Shown piece after piece: positions 5,002 to 12,291 of a DNA stretch of 17,357 nt. Origin of the DNA: JBBQWS01 sp038210415. GTDB lineage: Bacteria; Actinomycetota; Actinomycetes; Prado026. Positions within the stretch are counted from its first letter, which is position 1, and every line of letters begins with the position of its first letter. The DNA is taken from the NCBI GenBank assembly GCA_038210415.1, contig JBBQWS010000061.1:1-17357 (forward strand), in the 5' to 3' direction. The notes below the pieces were generated by a model. It ran no database searches. It was not told the origin of the DNA and saw only the letters and a program-made list of their open reading frames with translations. Made by a program: the position numbers and the translations under genes.

Positions 5002-7497
5002 TCACGAACGCAGTGCGGCACCGAGCCGGTCGGCGGCGACCGCGACGGCCGCGTCCCTCGCGGCCCGCGCCTCCTCGGCGGTGAGCGTGCGGTCGGGCGC
5101 CCGGAACCGCATGGCGTACGCGAGCGACTTGCGACCGTCGCCGACCTGGTCGCCGATGTAGACGTCGAACAGTCGCAGCGACTCGAGCAGCGCGCCCGCA
5201 CCGTCGACCAGCGCCGCCTCGACATCCGCGGCAGCAACCGCCCGGTCGACTACCACCGCGACGTCCTGGGTGGCGACCGGGAAGGTCGACAGCACCGGCG
5301 CGGTGTCCAGCGGCTGCGCGTAGCCGACCAGGGTGCGCATCGAGAGCTCCATCACGCACGTGCGGGGCGGCAGGCCGAGTGCGAGGCAGACCCGGGGATG
5401 GAGCTCGCCGGCGTACCCGGCGACCTGCTCGTGGGCCGGGTCGCCGACCAGGATCTCGGCGCACCGACCCGGGTGCCACGGCGCGACCGCCGCCGGGCGC
5501 ACGCGTACCGGGGCGTCGATGGCCCGCGCCGCGGTGCGGGCGGCCTCGATCGCATCGGCCCAACCCCACTCACGGCCGGCCCCCCAGAAGCCTGGGCGCT
5601 CGGCCGACCCCGCAAGGACGACCGCTACGTGCGACGGCTGGTCCGGCAGGGCGGCGTCCATCGCCGCGAGCTCGGCCGCAGTCGGCGGCGCGTCGACCCC
5701 CGGGTGTGGCATCGCGGGGGCATCCGCCCGCGGGAGGAACACGCGTCCCATCTCGAACAGGGCGAGGTCTGTGATGCCTCGGCCGAGGTTGCGTCGCGCA
5801 GCCGCGAGCAGGCCAGGCAGCAGCGTCGTGCGCAGCAAAGGCTCCTCGTCGGAGAGCGGGTTGGCCAGCCGCAGCGCGCGACGGCGCTCGTCGTCGTCGG
5901 CCAGGCCCAGCGCGTCGAACGCCGCAGCACCGACGAACGGGTACAGCTGGACCTCGACGAACCCGGCCGACGCCAGGGCTCTGGCCACCTGCAGGCCGTG
6001 CCGCTGCGGGGCGGAATACCCGTTGCCGGAGGGAACGGTCGGCAGCACCGACGGCAGCGACTCGAGCCCGTGCAGGCGGACGACCTCCTCGACGAAGTCG
6101 GCTCCGTCGACCAGGTCGGGTCGCCAGGACGGGGCCGACACCGGTCGGGCGTCGTCGGGGCCGGGGTCGACGCGTACGCCTACCGAGGCGAGCCGCTCGA
6201 CGACTTCGTCCGCGGACAGGTCGACGCCGGCCAACCGAGCCGGGTACGACAGGTCGAAGGGCACCGGCGCCCGGGGCACGCGGCGGTCGACGTCGGTGAC
6301 CCCGGGGTCCGCGGTAGCGCCGCCGAGCCGACAGAGCAGTTCGACCGCACGGGCGGCGGCGGCCGGCGCGAGCGCATCGTCGACACCACGGTCGAAGCGG
6401 CGCGACGCCTCACTGATCAGCTTGTGCCGGCGCGAGGCTCGGGCGACCCGCAGCGGCTCGAACCGCGCCGCCTCGACGACGATGTCGGTGGTGCCGTCGT
6501 GCAGCTCGGTCGACGCACCACCCATCACCCCGGCCACCCCGATCGGCCCGGAGCCGTCGGCAATGACCAGGTCGTCGGCGACCAGCGGTCGGCTCGCGCC
6601 GTCGAGGGTCTCGAGCACCTCCCCCGGCTCGGCCGACCTGACGACGATCGGCCCGCTGAGCCGGTCACGGTCGTACCCGTGGATCGGGTTTCCGAGCTCG
6701 AGCATGACGTAGTTGGTGACGTCGACCGCCAACGAGATCGGCCGCATCCCGGCCATCGTGATCCGGTTGCGCAGCCACAGCGGCGAACGCGCCGCAGGGT
6801 CGAAACCGCGGACGGCGCGGGCCACGAAGCGCTGGCAGTCCGGGTCGCGGAGCTCGACCGGCCAGCCCTCGGCGTTCGGCTGGGGAACCTCTAGCAGCGC
6901 TGGGTCCCGGAACGGCACCCCGAACGAGGTGGCCGCCTCCCGCGCGATTCCGCGAACCGACAGGCAGTATCCCCGGTCGGGCGTCACCGCGATGTCGAGG
7001 ACGGAGTCGGGCAGGCCGACGACCGGCCGGGCGTCGTCGCCCGGGACCGCCGCACCGAGGTCGGCCTCGCGCAGGACGAGGATCCCGTCGTGCTCCTGGC
7101 CGATGCCGAGCTCGCGGACCGAGCAGATCATGCCCGCGGACACGTGCCCGTACGTCTTGCGGGCAGCGATCGCGAAACCGCCAGGCAACACCGCTCCGGG
7201 CAGCACCACGACGACCGGGTCGCCCACGGCGAAGTTGCGGGCGCCGCAGACGATGCCTTGCGGCTCGGGGTTGCCGACGTCGACCTGGCACCAGCGGATC
7301 GTCTTGCCGTTGCTCTGCGGCTCCTCGACGAAGTCCAGCACCCGGCCGATCACCAGCGGGCCGGTGAGATCGGCGCCGAGCTCGTCCACCGCCTCGACCT
7401 CCAGACCGGCCCGGATCAGCGCCGCCTCGAGGTCGCGCGCGGTCACTCCCGTGGGGAGGTCGACGTAGTCGGCGAGCCACGACATCGGGACCCGCAT
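5002..7497 (-). CDS. pheT: Phenylalanine--tRNA ligase beta subunit
   Basis: 831 aa, normal for bacterial PheT. It forms the alpha2-beta2 enzyme with PheS in the cytoplasm, binds tRNA-Phe and edits mischarged Tyr. It starts MRVPMSWLADYVDLP. An EMAP-like tRNA-binding (OB) domain covers ~40-150 (GPLVIGRVLDF, GMICSVRELGIG), then the B3/B4 editing domain (~210-390), B5 (~400-470), a catalytic-like core, and the C-terminal FDX-ACB anticodon-binding domain (~735-831, starting near STFPVATQDVAVVVD). The ATG at 7497 shares one base with the pheS stop (TGATG), so translation is probably coupled. The frame is open further upstream through pheS, but that part is an out-of-frame reading of pheS. Confidence 0.98.
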   Translation of the reverse strand: MRVPMSWLADYVDLPTGVTARDLEAALIRAGLEVEAVDELGADLTGPLVIGRVLDFVEEPQSNGKTIRWCQVDVGNPEPQGIVCGARNFAVGDPVVVVLPGAVLPGGFAIAARKTYGHVSAGMICSVRELGIGQEHDGILVLREADLGAAVPGDDARPVVGLPDSVLDIAVTPDRGYCLSVRGIAREAATSFGVPFRDPALLEVPQPNAEGWPVELRDPDCQRFVARAVRGFDPAARSPLWLRNRITMAGMRPISLAVDVTNYVMLELGNPIHGYDRDRLSGPIVVRSAEPGEVLETLDGASRPLVADDLVIADGSGPIGVAGVMGGASTELHDGTTDIVVEAARFEPLRVARASRRHKLISEASRRFDRGVDDALAPAAAARAVELLCRLGGATADPGVTDVDRRVPRAPVPFDLSYPARLAGVDLSADEVVERLASVGVRVDPGPDDARPVSAPSWRPDLVDGADFVEEVVRLHGLESLPSVLPTVPSGNGYSAPQRHGLQVARALASAGFVEVQLYPFVGAAAFDALGLADDDERRRALRLANPLSDEEPLLRTTLLPGLLAAARRNLGRGITDLALFEMGRVFLPRADAPAMPHPGVDAPPTAAELAAMDAALPDQPSHVAVVLAGSAERPGFWGAGREWGWADAIEAARTAARAIDAPVRVRPAAVAPWHPGRCAEILVGDPAHEQVAGYAGELHPRVCLALGLPPRTCVMELSMRTLVGYAQPLDTAPVLSTFPVATQDVAVVVDRAVAAADVEAALVDGAGALLESLRLFDVYIGDQVGDGRKSLAYAMRFRAPDRTLTAEEARAARDAAVAVAADRLGAALRS

Positions 7498-8606
7498 CAG
7501 ATCTCCATCCCGAACGGGAGGGTGAATCTGACGTCGCCCTCGATCATGTCGCGCATGTCCTCGACACCGTGCCGGAACATCAGCGTGCGTTCGATGCCCA
7601 TGCCGAACGCGAACCCGGAGTACCGGAGCGGATCGATGCCGCACGCCACGAGCACCCGCGGGTTGACCATGCCGCAGCCGCCCCACTCGATCCAACCCTG
7701 CGACCCGCAGGTGCGGCACGGCCGCTCGGGGTCGCCCACCGAGGCACCCCGGCACACGAAGCACTCGAGGTCGACCTCGGCCGACGGCTCGGTGAACGGA
7801 AAGTAGTGCGGGCGCAGCCGGGTCACGATGCCCTCGCCGAACATAGTCGCGGCGAAGTGGTCGAGCGTGCCCTTGAGGTGGGCCAGGGTGATCCCCTCGT
7901 CGACCACGAGCCCCTCGACCTGGTTGAAGACTGGCGAGTGGGTCGCATCGAGCTCGTCGGCGCGGTAGGTGCGACCGGGACAGATCACGTAGATCGGCGG
8001 CTTCTGGGTGAGCATCGTGCGCGCCTGCACGGGCGAGGTGTGCGTTCGCAGAACCATGCCGGAGTCTGCGGACCCCACCCAGATGGTGTCCTGCGTGGTC
8101 CGGGCCGGGTGCTCGGGCGGGATGTTGAGCGCGTCGAAGTTGAACCATTCGGCCTCGACCTCGGGCCCGTCGGCAACGGTGTAGCCGAGCGCCGTGAAGA
8201 CATCCGAGATCCGCTCGACCAGGGTCACGAGCGGGTGCCGGGCACCGACCGGACGCCGGTCGTACGCGAGCGTGACGTCGACGGTCTCATCGACGAGCAC
8301 CCTCTCGTCGCGCTCGGCCTCGAGCAGGGCCTGCCGTTCGTCCAGGGTCTGCCGGACGGCTCCGCGCGCCTCTCCCATGCGCTTGCCGGCCTCGGCCTTC
8401 GCCTGCGGTGGCAACGCGCCGATCTCGCGGTTGGCCAGAGCCAGCGGCGACCGGTCGCCTGCGTGCGCCAGCCGCACCTGCTTGAGCTCCTCGAGGTCGG
8501 TCGCGCCGGCGACCGCGGCCAGTGCCTCGGCCCGCATCCGGGCGACCTCGTCAGCGTGCAACGGGGTCACCTCGACCGGGTCGTACGGACGGTTCGGCGC
8601 GGACAT
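7497..8606 (-). CDS. pheS: Phenylalanine--tRNA ligase alpha subunit
   Basis: 369 aa. It is the catalytic subunit that charges tRNA-Phe. The N-terminal ~90 residues form the coiled-coil tRNA arm (charged residues around RMGEARGAVRQTLDERQ). The class II core has motif 2 (RPHYFPFTEPSAEVDLE) and motif 3 (GFAFGMGIERTLMFRHG) near the end, and the protein stops at FGMEI. Between them lies the Cys-rich insert CFVC...CRTCGSQG, with WIEWGGCGMVNP after it; in my recollection this is typical of actinobacterial PheS and could bind zinc. The ATG at 8606 has GGAGG about 11 nt upstream. A plausible promoter of its own lies in the 85-bp gap after the histidine kinase gene, although read-through from infC is also possible. 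Confidence 0.98.
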   Translation of the reverse strand: MSAPNRPYDPVEVTPLHADEVARMRAEALAAVAGATDLEELKQVRLAHAGDRSPLALANREIGALPPQAKAEAGKRMGEARGAVRQTLDERQALLEAERDERVLVDETVDVTLAYDRRPVGARHPLVTLVERISDVFTALGYTVADGPEVEAEWFNFDALNIPPEHPARTTQDTIWVGSADSGMVLRTHTSPVQARTMLTQKPPIYVICPGRTYRADELDATHSPVFNQVEGLVVDEGITLAHLKGTLDHFAATMFGEGIVTRLRPHYFPFTEPSAEVDLECFVCRGASVGDPERPCRTCGSQGWIEWGGCGMVNPRVLVACGIDPLRYSGFAFGMGIERTLMFRHGVEDMRDMIEGDVRFTLPFGMEI

Positions 8607-8642
8607 GACGGGAGCAGCCTCCGGGCTTGTCTGGGTTGAGTC

Positions 8643-8659
8643 GGGCGGGTCGGGTCGGG
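8643..8659 (+). promoter_or_regulatory. Potential G-quadruplex motif / GGGTC tandem repeat in the pheS leader
   Basis: Four GGG runs are separated by loops of 1, 2 and 2 bases (gggcgggtcgggtcggg), which fits the G-quadruplex rule with very short loops. It lies on the template strand of pheS between the candidate -10 and the start codon. The matching mRNA carries CCCGACC repeats and would not form a quadruplex itself. Confidence 0.4.
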
Positions 8660-8666
8660 TCGCGCC

Positions 8667-8672
8667 AGTCTA
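8667..8672 (-). promoter_or_regulatory. Candidate -10 element of the pheST promoter
   Basis: The minus-strand hexamer TAGACT fits TANNNT. About 17 bp upstream is CTGAGC, which shares only the TGA core with TTGACA. Transcription would begin near 8660, giving a leader of about 55 nt. No leader peptide with Phe codons or T-box fits in that space. Confidence 0.45.
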
Positions 8673-8691
8673 GGGCGAGCGACCGTTCCGC

Positions 8692-9762
8692 TCAGCCGGG
8701 TTCTTTGCCCGCCGGCAGCAGCAGCCGGAAGGCCGCGCCCTGGTCCGGCTCGGACACCAGCGCGACACTTCCGCCGTGCGCCTCGACCAACCCGCGGACG
8801 ATGTACAGGCCCAACCCGCTGCCGGAGCGCTTGCCACCGCGCCAGAACCGGTGGAAGACCCGCCTCGCCTGGTCGGCCGGGACGCCCTGGCCCTGGTCGG
8901 TCACGGTCAACTCGGTGGCCGGGTCGCCGCCGACGAGGGCGGGGGCAAACGTGACGGTCACCCGACCACCGCCGTGGCGCAGGGCGTTCTCGAGCAGGTT
9001 CGCGATCACCTGGTCGAGCTTGTCAGAGTCGGCCCAGGTCTCCGGGAGCGCCGACTCGGCGGCGACCACGAACCGGTCGGGCTGCTCCCCGTGCGCGACC
9101 AGGCCGTCGACGTGCCGCTGCACGAGAGCAGGCAGGTCGACCAGGCTGCGGTGCAGCTCGAGCCGGCCGGAGTCGATCCGCCCGATGTCGAGCAGCTCGG
9201 TGATCAGGCGGGTCACCCGGTCGGCGTCCGCCTCGACCGTCTCGAGCATCAGCCGGCGCTGAGCGTCCGTGAACCGCTCCCACCGGCTGAGCAGGGTCGA
9301 GGTGAACCCCTTGACCGAGGTGAGCGGCGAGCGCAGCTCGTGCGCGACGGTCGCGACCAGGTCGGCGCGGTCGCGGTCCAGCCGGTCGCGGGCACTGGAC
9401 GAACGCAGCGACAGCAGAACCGCGGTGACAGGAGTCCGCGGCCCTTCCGCACGGTGCAGGGCGGCGGTCGCTAGCACACCGGTGCCGTCCGGCAGGAACA
9501 GCTCCACCTCGGGCTGCCGCGTGCGCGTCGTGAGCCCGCCGTACGGGTCGGAGCAGGTCCACCAGTCGCGTCCCCCGGCATCGCTTAGGGGCAGCGCCTC
9601 GGTGAACGGACGCCCCACAAGCTCGGCCGAGGTCACCCCGAGAATCCGAACCGCCGCCTCGTTCACGACCAGCACGGTGCGCTCCGGGCCGAGGACGACG
9701 AGCCCGTCCGGAAGGGCATCCAGACCAGGGAACGCCACGTCGAAAGCTGGGTCAGGAGCCAC
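8692..9762 (-). CDS. Soluble PAS-domain sensor histidine kinase
   Basis: 356 aa with no membrane segment or signal peptide, so it acts in the cytoplasm. PAS domain: residues ~13-120 (PDGLVVLGPERTVLVVNEAA). HisKA: the H box VAHELRSPLTSV with phospho-acceptor His141. HATPase_c: N box QVIANLLENALRHGG (251-265), G1 DQGQGVP (from 289) and G2 GSGLGLYIV (from 314). It can autophosphorylate if these residues act as in the family. The GTG start at 9762 lies 7 bp after the methyltransferase stop, so it is cotranscribed with it. There is no response regulator in the window, which makes it an orphan here. As I recall, Streptomyces keeps a kinase at the same place between rplT and pheS. The signal is unknown; PAS domains often bind a small ligand, haem or flavin, and no diagnostic ligand residue is obvious. 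Confidence 0.93.
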   Translation of the reverse strand: MAPDPAFDVAFPGLDALPDGLVVLGPERTVLVVNEAAVRILGVTSAELVGRPFTEALPLSDAGGRDWWTCSDPYGGLTTRTRQPEVELFLPDGTGVLATAALHRAEGPRTPVTAVLLSLRSSSARDRLDRDRADLVATVAHELRSPLTSVKGFTSTLLSRWERFTDAQRRLMLETVEADADRVTRLITELLDIGRIDSGRLELHRSLVDLPALVQRHVDGLVAHGEQPDRFVVAAESALPETWADSDKLDQVIANLLENALRHGGGRVTVTFAPALVGGDPATELTVTDQGQGVPADQARRVFHRFWRGGKRSGSGLGLYIVRGLVEAHGGSVALVSEPDQGAAFRLLLPAGKEPG

Positions 9763-9769
9763 GACGCGA

Positions 9770-10612
9770 CTATCCCACTCCGAGCACCGGGCGCATCGCC
9801 TTGGCCGAGGCGTACAGGCACACGGCGGCTGCCGTCGCGAGGTTGAGACTCTCGGCCCGGCCGTGGATCGGCACCCGCACCACCGCGTCGGCCAGCAGAC
9901 GGTCCACTTCGGACAGTCCCCAGGCCTCGTTGCCGAACAGCCACGCGGTCGGCCGGCTCAGCCCGCCGGAGTCAGCGAGCTCGTCAAGGTCTTGGTCGCC
10001 CGCACCGTCGGCGGCGAGCACCTGGAGGCCGGCCGCCCGCAGCTGGTCGACCGCTCGCGCGACGGGGACGCCGGCAACCACGGGCAGATGGAACAAGCTG
10101 CCGGCAGAGGCCCGCACACACTTGCCGTTGTAGGGATCGACGCTCTCGTCGGTGAGCACCACGGCGCCGGCCCCCGCGGCGTCCGCCGCCCGCAGCACCG
10201 TGCCGGCGTTGCCCGGGTCGCGCACGTGCACGAGGACGGCGACAAGCGCCGGCGCCGGGTCGAGGGCGACCGCCAGCGGGACGTCGAGGAACGGGCACAC
10301 AGCGACGATGCCCTGCGGGGTCACCGTGCCCGACAGGCCCGCCAGCACGTCGGCCGGCACCGAATGGACGGCCACACCGGAGCGCTCGGCCTGCTCGACC
10401 AGGCCCGCGTGCTTGACCCGGGCGTCCGGCCCGACGAACACCTCACGGACCGCGGCCGGGTTGGTCCGCAGGGCGGCCAACGCCTCGCGCACAGCCTGCG
10501 GACCCTCGGCCAGGAACGCACGGTCGGCGTCCCGGAACCCACGCTTGACGAGCCGACGGGCCGCCGTCACCCGCTTGTTGTGCGGGGACAGCGGCCCGGA
10601 GGCGGCAGTCAT
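9770..10612 (-). CDS. SpoU/TrmH-family RNA 2'-O-methyltransferase
   Basis: 280 aa. Such enzymes methylate a ribose 2'-OH of rRNA or tRNA using S-adenosylmethionine. The N-terminal ~100 residues form the substrate-binding domain (SPHNKRVTAARRL, FLAEGPQAV). The SPOUT trefoil-knot domain carries motif 1 RDPGNAGTVLRAADA (131-145), motif 2 WLFGNEAWGLS (224-234) and motif 3 VPIHGRAESLNLATAAAV (247-264); the Asn and Arg of motif 1 and the SLN of motif 3 are the expected functional residues. It lies 22 bp downstream of rplT and 7 bp before the histidine kinase. No clear Shine-Dalgarno precedes ATG 10612, so translation may depend on rplT. The substrate nucleotide cannot be told from sequence; 23S rRNA is common for the rplT-linked members. 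Confidence 0.93.
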   Translation of the reverse strand: MTAASGPLSPHNKRVTAARRLVKRGFRDADRAFLAEGPQAVREALAALRTNPAAVREVFVGPDARVKHAGLVEQAERSGVAVHSVPADVLAGLSGTVTPQGIVAVCPFLDVPLAVALDPAPALVAVLVHVRDPGNAGTVLRAADAAGAGAVVLTDESVDPYNGKCVRASAGSLFHLPVVAGVPVARAVDQLRAAGLQVLAADGAGDQDLDELADSGGLSRPTAWLFGNEAWGLSEVDRLLADAVVRVPIHGRAESLNLATAAAVCLYASAKAMRPVLGVG

Positions 10613-10634
10613 GGTCGGCGTCGCAGCAGCGACG

Positions 10635-11015
10635 TCAGGCGACCGGTGCGTTGACGTCGGCCGGCAGCGCGGCTTTGGCCCGCTCGACCAGGGTGGTGAA
10701 CGCGGCGGCGTCGTTGACGGCGAGCTCGGCGAGCATCCGCCGGTCGACCTCGATCTCCGCGGCCTTCAGGCCCTGGATGAACCGGTTGTACGTCATGCCG
10801 TTGGCGCGCGCAGCCGCATTGATCCGCTGGATCCACAGCTGGCGGAAGTCGCCCTTGCGCTTCTTGCGGTCACGGTAGGAGTAGACGAGGGAGTGGGTGA
10901 CCTGCTCCTTCGCCTTGCGGTACAGCCGCGAACGCTGTCCGCGGTAGCCGCTCGCCCGCTCAAGGGTTTCGCGACGCTTCTTCTGGGCGTTTACCGCCCG
11001 CTTCACGCGTGCCAC
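10635..11015 (-). CDS. rplT: 50S ribosomal protein L20
   Basis: 126 aa from GTG 11015 (VARVKRAVNAQKKRR). I chose this start over an in-frame start 18 bp upstream because AAGGAG lies 7 nt before it and the protein begins exactly as L20 does. L20 binds 23S rRNA early in 50S assembly. The basic N-terminal helix (residues 1-60, RGQRSRLYRKAKEQV) and the globular C-terminal part (FIQGLKAAEIEVDRRMLAELA) are typical. It is the third gene of the infC-rpmI-rplT cluster. In several bacteria L20 represses its own operon by binding the leader mRNA. Confidence 0.98.
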   Translation of the reverse strand: MARVKRAVNAQKKRRETLERASGYRGQRSRLYRKAKEQVTHSLVYSYRDRKKRKGDFRQLWIQRINAAARANGMTYNRFIQGLKAAEIEVDRRMLAELAVNDAAAFTTLVERAKAALPADVNAPVA

Positions 11016-11081
11016 TGGGTGCTCCTTGCTCAATCGGTCCGCGCCGACTCACCGTCTGCTGCGGATCCAAACGGGGGACGA

Positions 11082-11276
11082 CTACCTGCCGAGGAGGCGC
11101 TTGATCTTCTTCGCGTCGGACGGGGCGACGACCACGTCGCCGGCCAGGCGACGCGTACGCCGCGAGGACTTGTGCTCCAGATAGTGCCGCGCGTTGGTCC
11201 GCTCGCGCATGACCTTGCCCGTGCCGGTAACCCGGAAGCGCTTCTTCGCGCCGCTGTGCGTCTTCATCTTCGGCAT
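11082..11276 (-). CDS. rpmI: 50S ribosomal protein L35
   Basis: 64 aa, the usual L35 length, starting MPKMKTHSGAKKRFRVTG. The start at 11276 is preferred over an upstream in-frame codon because all L35 proteins begin MPKxKTHxGA. GGAGA lies about 10 nt upstream. It is strongly basic, as expected for an rRNA-binding protein of the large subunit. It sits between infC (50-bp gap) and rplT (66-bp gap). Confidence 0.98.
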   Translation of the reverse strand: MPKMKTHSGAKKRFRVTGTGKVMRERTNARHYLEHKSSRRTRRLAGDVVVAPSDAKKIKRLLGR

Positions 11277-11300
11277 GGCGCCGTGTCTCCTCATGGTCGC

Positions 11301-11313
11301 GGCCCGGCGGGCC
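11301..11313 (-). other. Small GC hairpin between infC and rpmI
   Basis: ggccc-ggc-gggcc forms a 5-bp stem with a 3-base loop in the infC-rpmI gap, not followed by a U run. It may be an RNA-stability or coupling element, or chance. Confidence 0.3.
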
Positions 11314-11326
11314 GTGGGTCGAGCGG

Positions 11327-12007
11327 TCAGCTATCGGTGTCGGCGGTGACCTCGGCGGGGGCGCCGGCGTCAGTTGCCTGAGCTGCGTCGATCTCGTTGT
11401 GCAGCCCTACTTCTTGGAGCAGCTCGTGATGCAGCTCGGTGGCGCCGTCGCCCGACTTGCGCTTGTCGGCCTCGCGCTCAGCGCGCACATCTGCCTTCTT
11501 GCGAGTCGGTCCGAGCACCATGATCATGTTGCGGCCGTCCTGCTTCGGCGCCGACTCGATGGTGCCGATGTCGGCGACGTCGCCCGCCAGCCGCTGCAGC
11601 AGCCGGTACCCCAGCTCGGGGCGGGACTGCTCGCGACCACGGAACATGATCGTGATCTTGACCTTGTCACCGGCGTTGAGGAACCGTACGACGTGACCCT
11701 TCTTGGTCTCGTAGTCGTGCGGGTCGATCTTGGGCCGGAGCTTCATCTCCTTGATGACCGTGTTGACCTGCTTCTTGCGGTCCTCACGGGCCTTCATGGC
11801 GGACTCGTACTTGAACTTGCCGTAGTCCATCAACTTGCACACCGGCGGCCGGGCCATCGGCGCCACCTCGACGAGGTCGAGGTCGGACTCCTGGGCGAGC
11901 CGGAGGGCATCCTCGATGCGGACGATGCCGACCTGCTCGCCGTTCGGTCCGACGAGGCGAACCTCGGGGACACGGATCCGTTCGTTGATGCGGGGCTCTG
12001 CGCTGAT
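11327..12007 (-). CDS. infC: Translation initiation factor IF-3 (probable ATC start)
   Basis: 226 aa if translation starts at ATC 12007 (ISAEPRINERIRVPEVRL). The N-domain (RINERIRVPEVRLVG) and C-domain (IKEMKLRPKIDPHDYETKKG, MFRGREQSRPELG) are complete, and a ~35-residue Ala/Glu/Asp-rich tail follows, as in other actinobacteria. IF3 binds the 30S subunit and rejects non-initiator tRNA and poor start codons. GAGGAG (12013-12018) is spaced 5 nt from the ATC. The in-frame GTG two codons upstream is fused to that Shine-Dalgarno and is too close, and the only earlier in-frame start (GTG 12133) lies beyond the leader hairpin. E. coli infC uses AUU for autoregulation, so an ATC start here would be the same logic. 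It heads the infC-rpmI-rplT cluster. Confidence 0.96.
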   Translation of the reverse strand: MSAEPRINERIRVPEVRLVGPNGEQVGIVRIEDALRLAQESDLDLVEVAPMARPPVCKLMDYGKFKYESAMKAREDRKKQVNTVIKEMKLRPKIDPHDYETKKGHVVRFLNAGDKVKITIMFRGREQSRPELGYRLLQRLAGDVADIGTIESAPKQDGRNMIMVLGPTRKKADVRAEREADKRKSGDGATELHHELLQEVGLHNEIDAAQATDAGAPAEVTADTDS

Positions 12008-12012
12008 GGGCA

Positions 12013-12018
12013 CTCCTC
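12013..12018 (-). promoter_or_regulatory. Shine-Dalgarno sequence that decides the infC start
   Basis: On the minus strand GAGGAG, then TGCCC, then ATC. The spacing is 5 nt to ATC but zero to the GTG formed by its own last base, so the non-canonical ATC is the better-placed initiation codon. Confidence 0.6.
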
Positions 12019-12049
12019 GAGACGCTGCGTGGCTCCTCAGGCATGAGAA

Positions 12050-12080
12050 GGGCCCCCATGCCTGACGCAGGCGGGGGCCC
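12050..12080 (-). terminator. Strong hairpin in the infC leader, probable attenuator
   Basis: GGGCCCCC (12050-12057) pairs with GGGGGCCC (12073-12080), and an inner GCCTG/CAGGC stem extends it around a very short loop. On the transcript the hairpin is followed by UUCUC, a short pyrimidine stretch, and ends about 42 nt before the infC start. Its strength and place suggest conditional termination or processing in the leader, as in the infC-rpmI-rplT leaders of other bacteria, but no alternative anti-terminator pairing was established. Confidence 0.6.
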
Positions 12081-12136
12081 GAAGAACGACCGGTCGGGCG
12101 CACCGCCGACGGAGAGCCGGACGCACGCCACACAGC

Positions 12137-12205
12137 CCCCGCGGACGGGGACCTAGACCGGACCCGAGATCCTGGACGGACCTAGGGTGGGAGGTGGGCC
12201 TCCAC
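12137..12205. promoter_or_regulatory. Divergent infC / DUF1844 regulatory region with hairpins and a repeated ggacctag
   Basis: This covers the middle of the 283-bp gap between infC and the DUF1844 gene. It contains the hairpin ccccg-cgga-cgggg (12137-12150), the octamer ggacctag twice (near 12149 and 12178), and an interrupted inverted repeat gtgggagg/cctccac (12187-12205). A possible leftward -10 for infC is CAGGAT (12169-12174, minus strand). The infC promoter must lie here or slightly upstream, but no clear -35/-10 pair can be assigned. Confidence 0.3.
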
Positions 12206-12279
12206 TTGCGGACCCCACCCGGCGAGGCCGCTCAGCAGAGGCTGGAGCGGCCGGTGTCGGTCAGGGTCGGTCGATCTGA

Positions 12280-12285
12280 CAGGCT
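12280..12285 (+). promoter_or_regulatory. Possible leaderless promoter -10 for the DUF1844 gene
   Basis: caggct ends 6 nt before ATG 12292. This spacing puts the transcription start on the A of the start codon, the same layout as at hisE in this window. The A and final T of the -10 are kept but the first base is C. Only a weak AGG lies before the ATG. Confidence 0.33.
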
Positions 12286-12291
12286 AGCAGG

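Noticed and set aside
4486..6894. Very long rightward open frame opposite pheT
   Set aside because: It is composed of Arg/Gly/Asp-rich low-quality sequence produced by the GC-rich codons of pheT, crosses several gene boundaries, and matches no family. The minus-strand genes explain the region.
7498..8148. N-terminal extension of pheT through pheS
   Set aside because: The extra part is an out-of-frame reading of pheS. PheT proteins begin MRVPxSWL, and the ATG at 7497 overlaps the pheS stop.
8607..8666. T-box or Phe leader-peptide attenuator before pheS
   Set aside because: The leader is only about 55 nt, has no start codon or Phe codons, and lacks a T-box-like conserved core.
12008..12133. 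Extended infC starting at GTG 12133
   Set aside because: The added 42 residues have no similarity to IF3 and would be read through the strong leader hairpin. The conserved part begins at ISAEPRINE with a well-placed Shine-Dalgarno.
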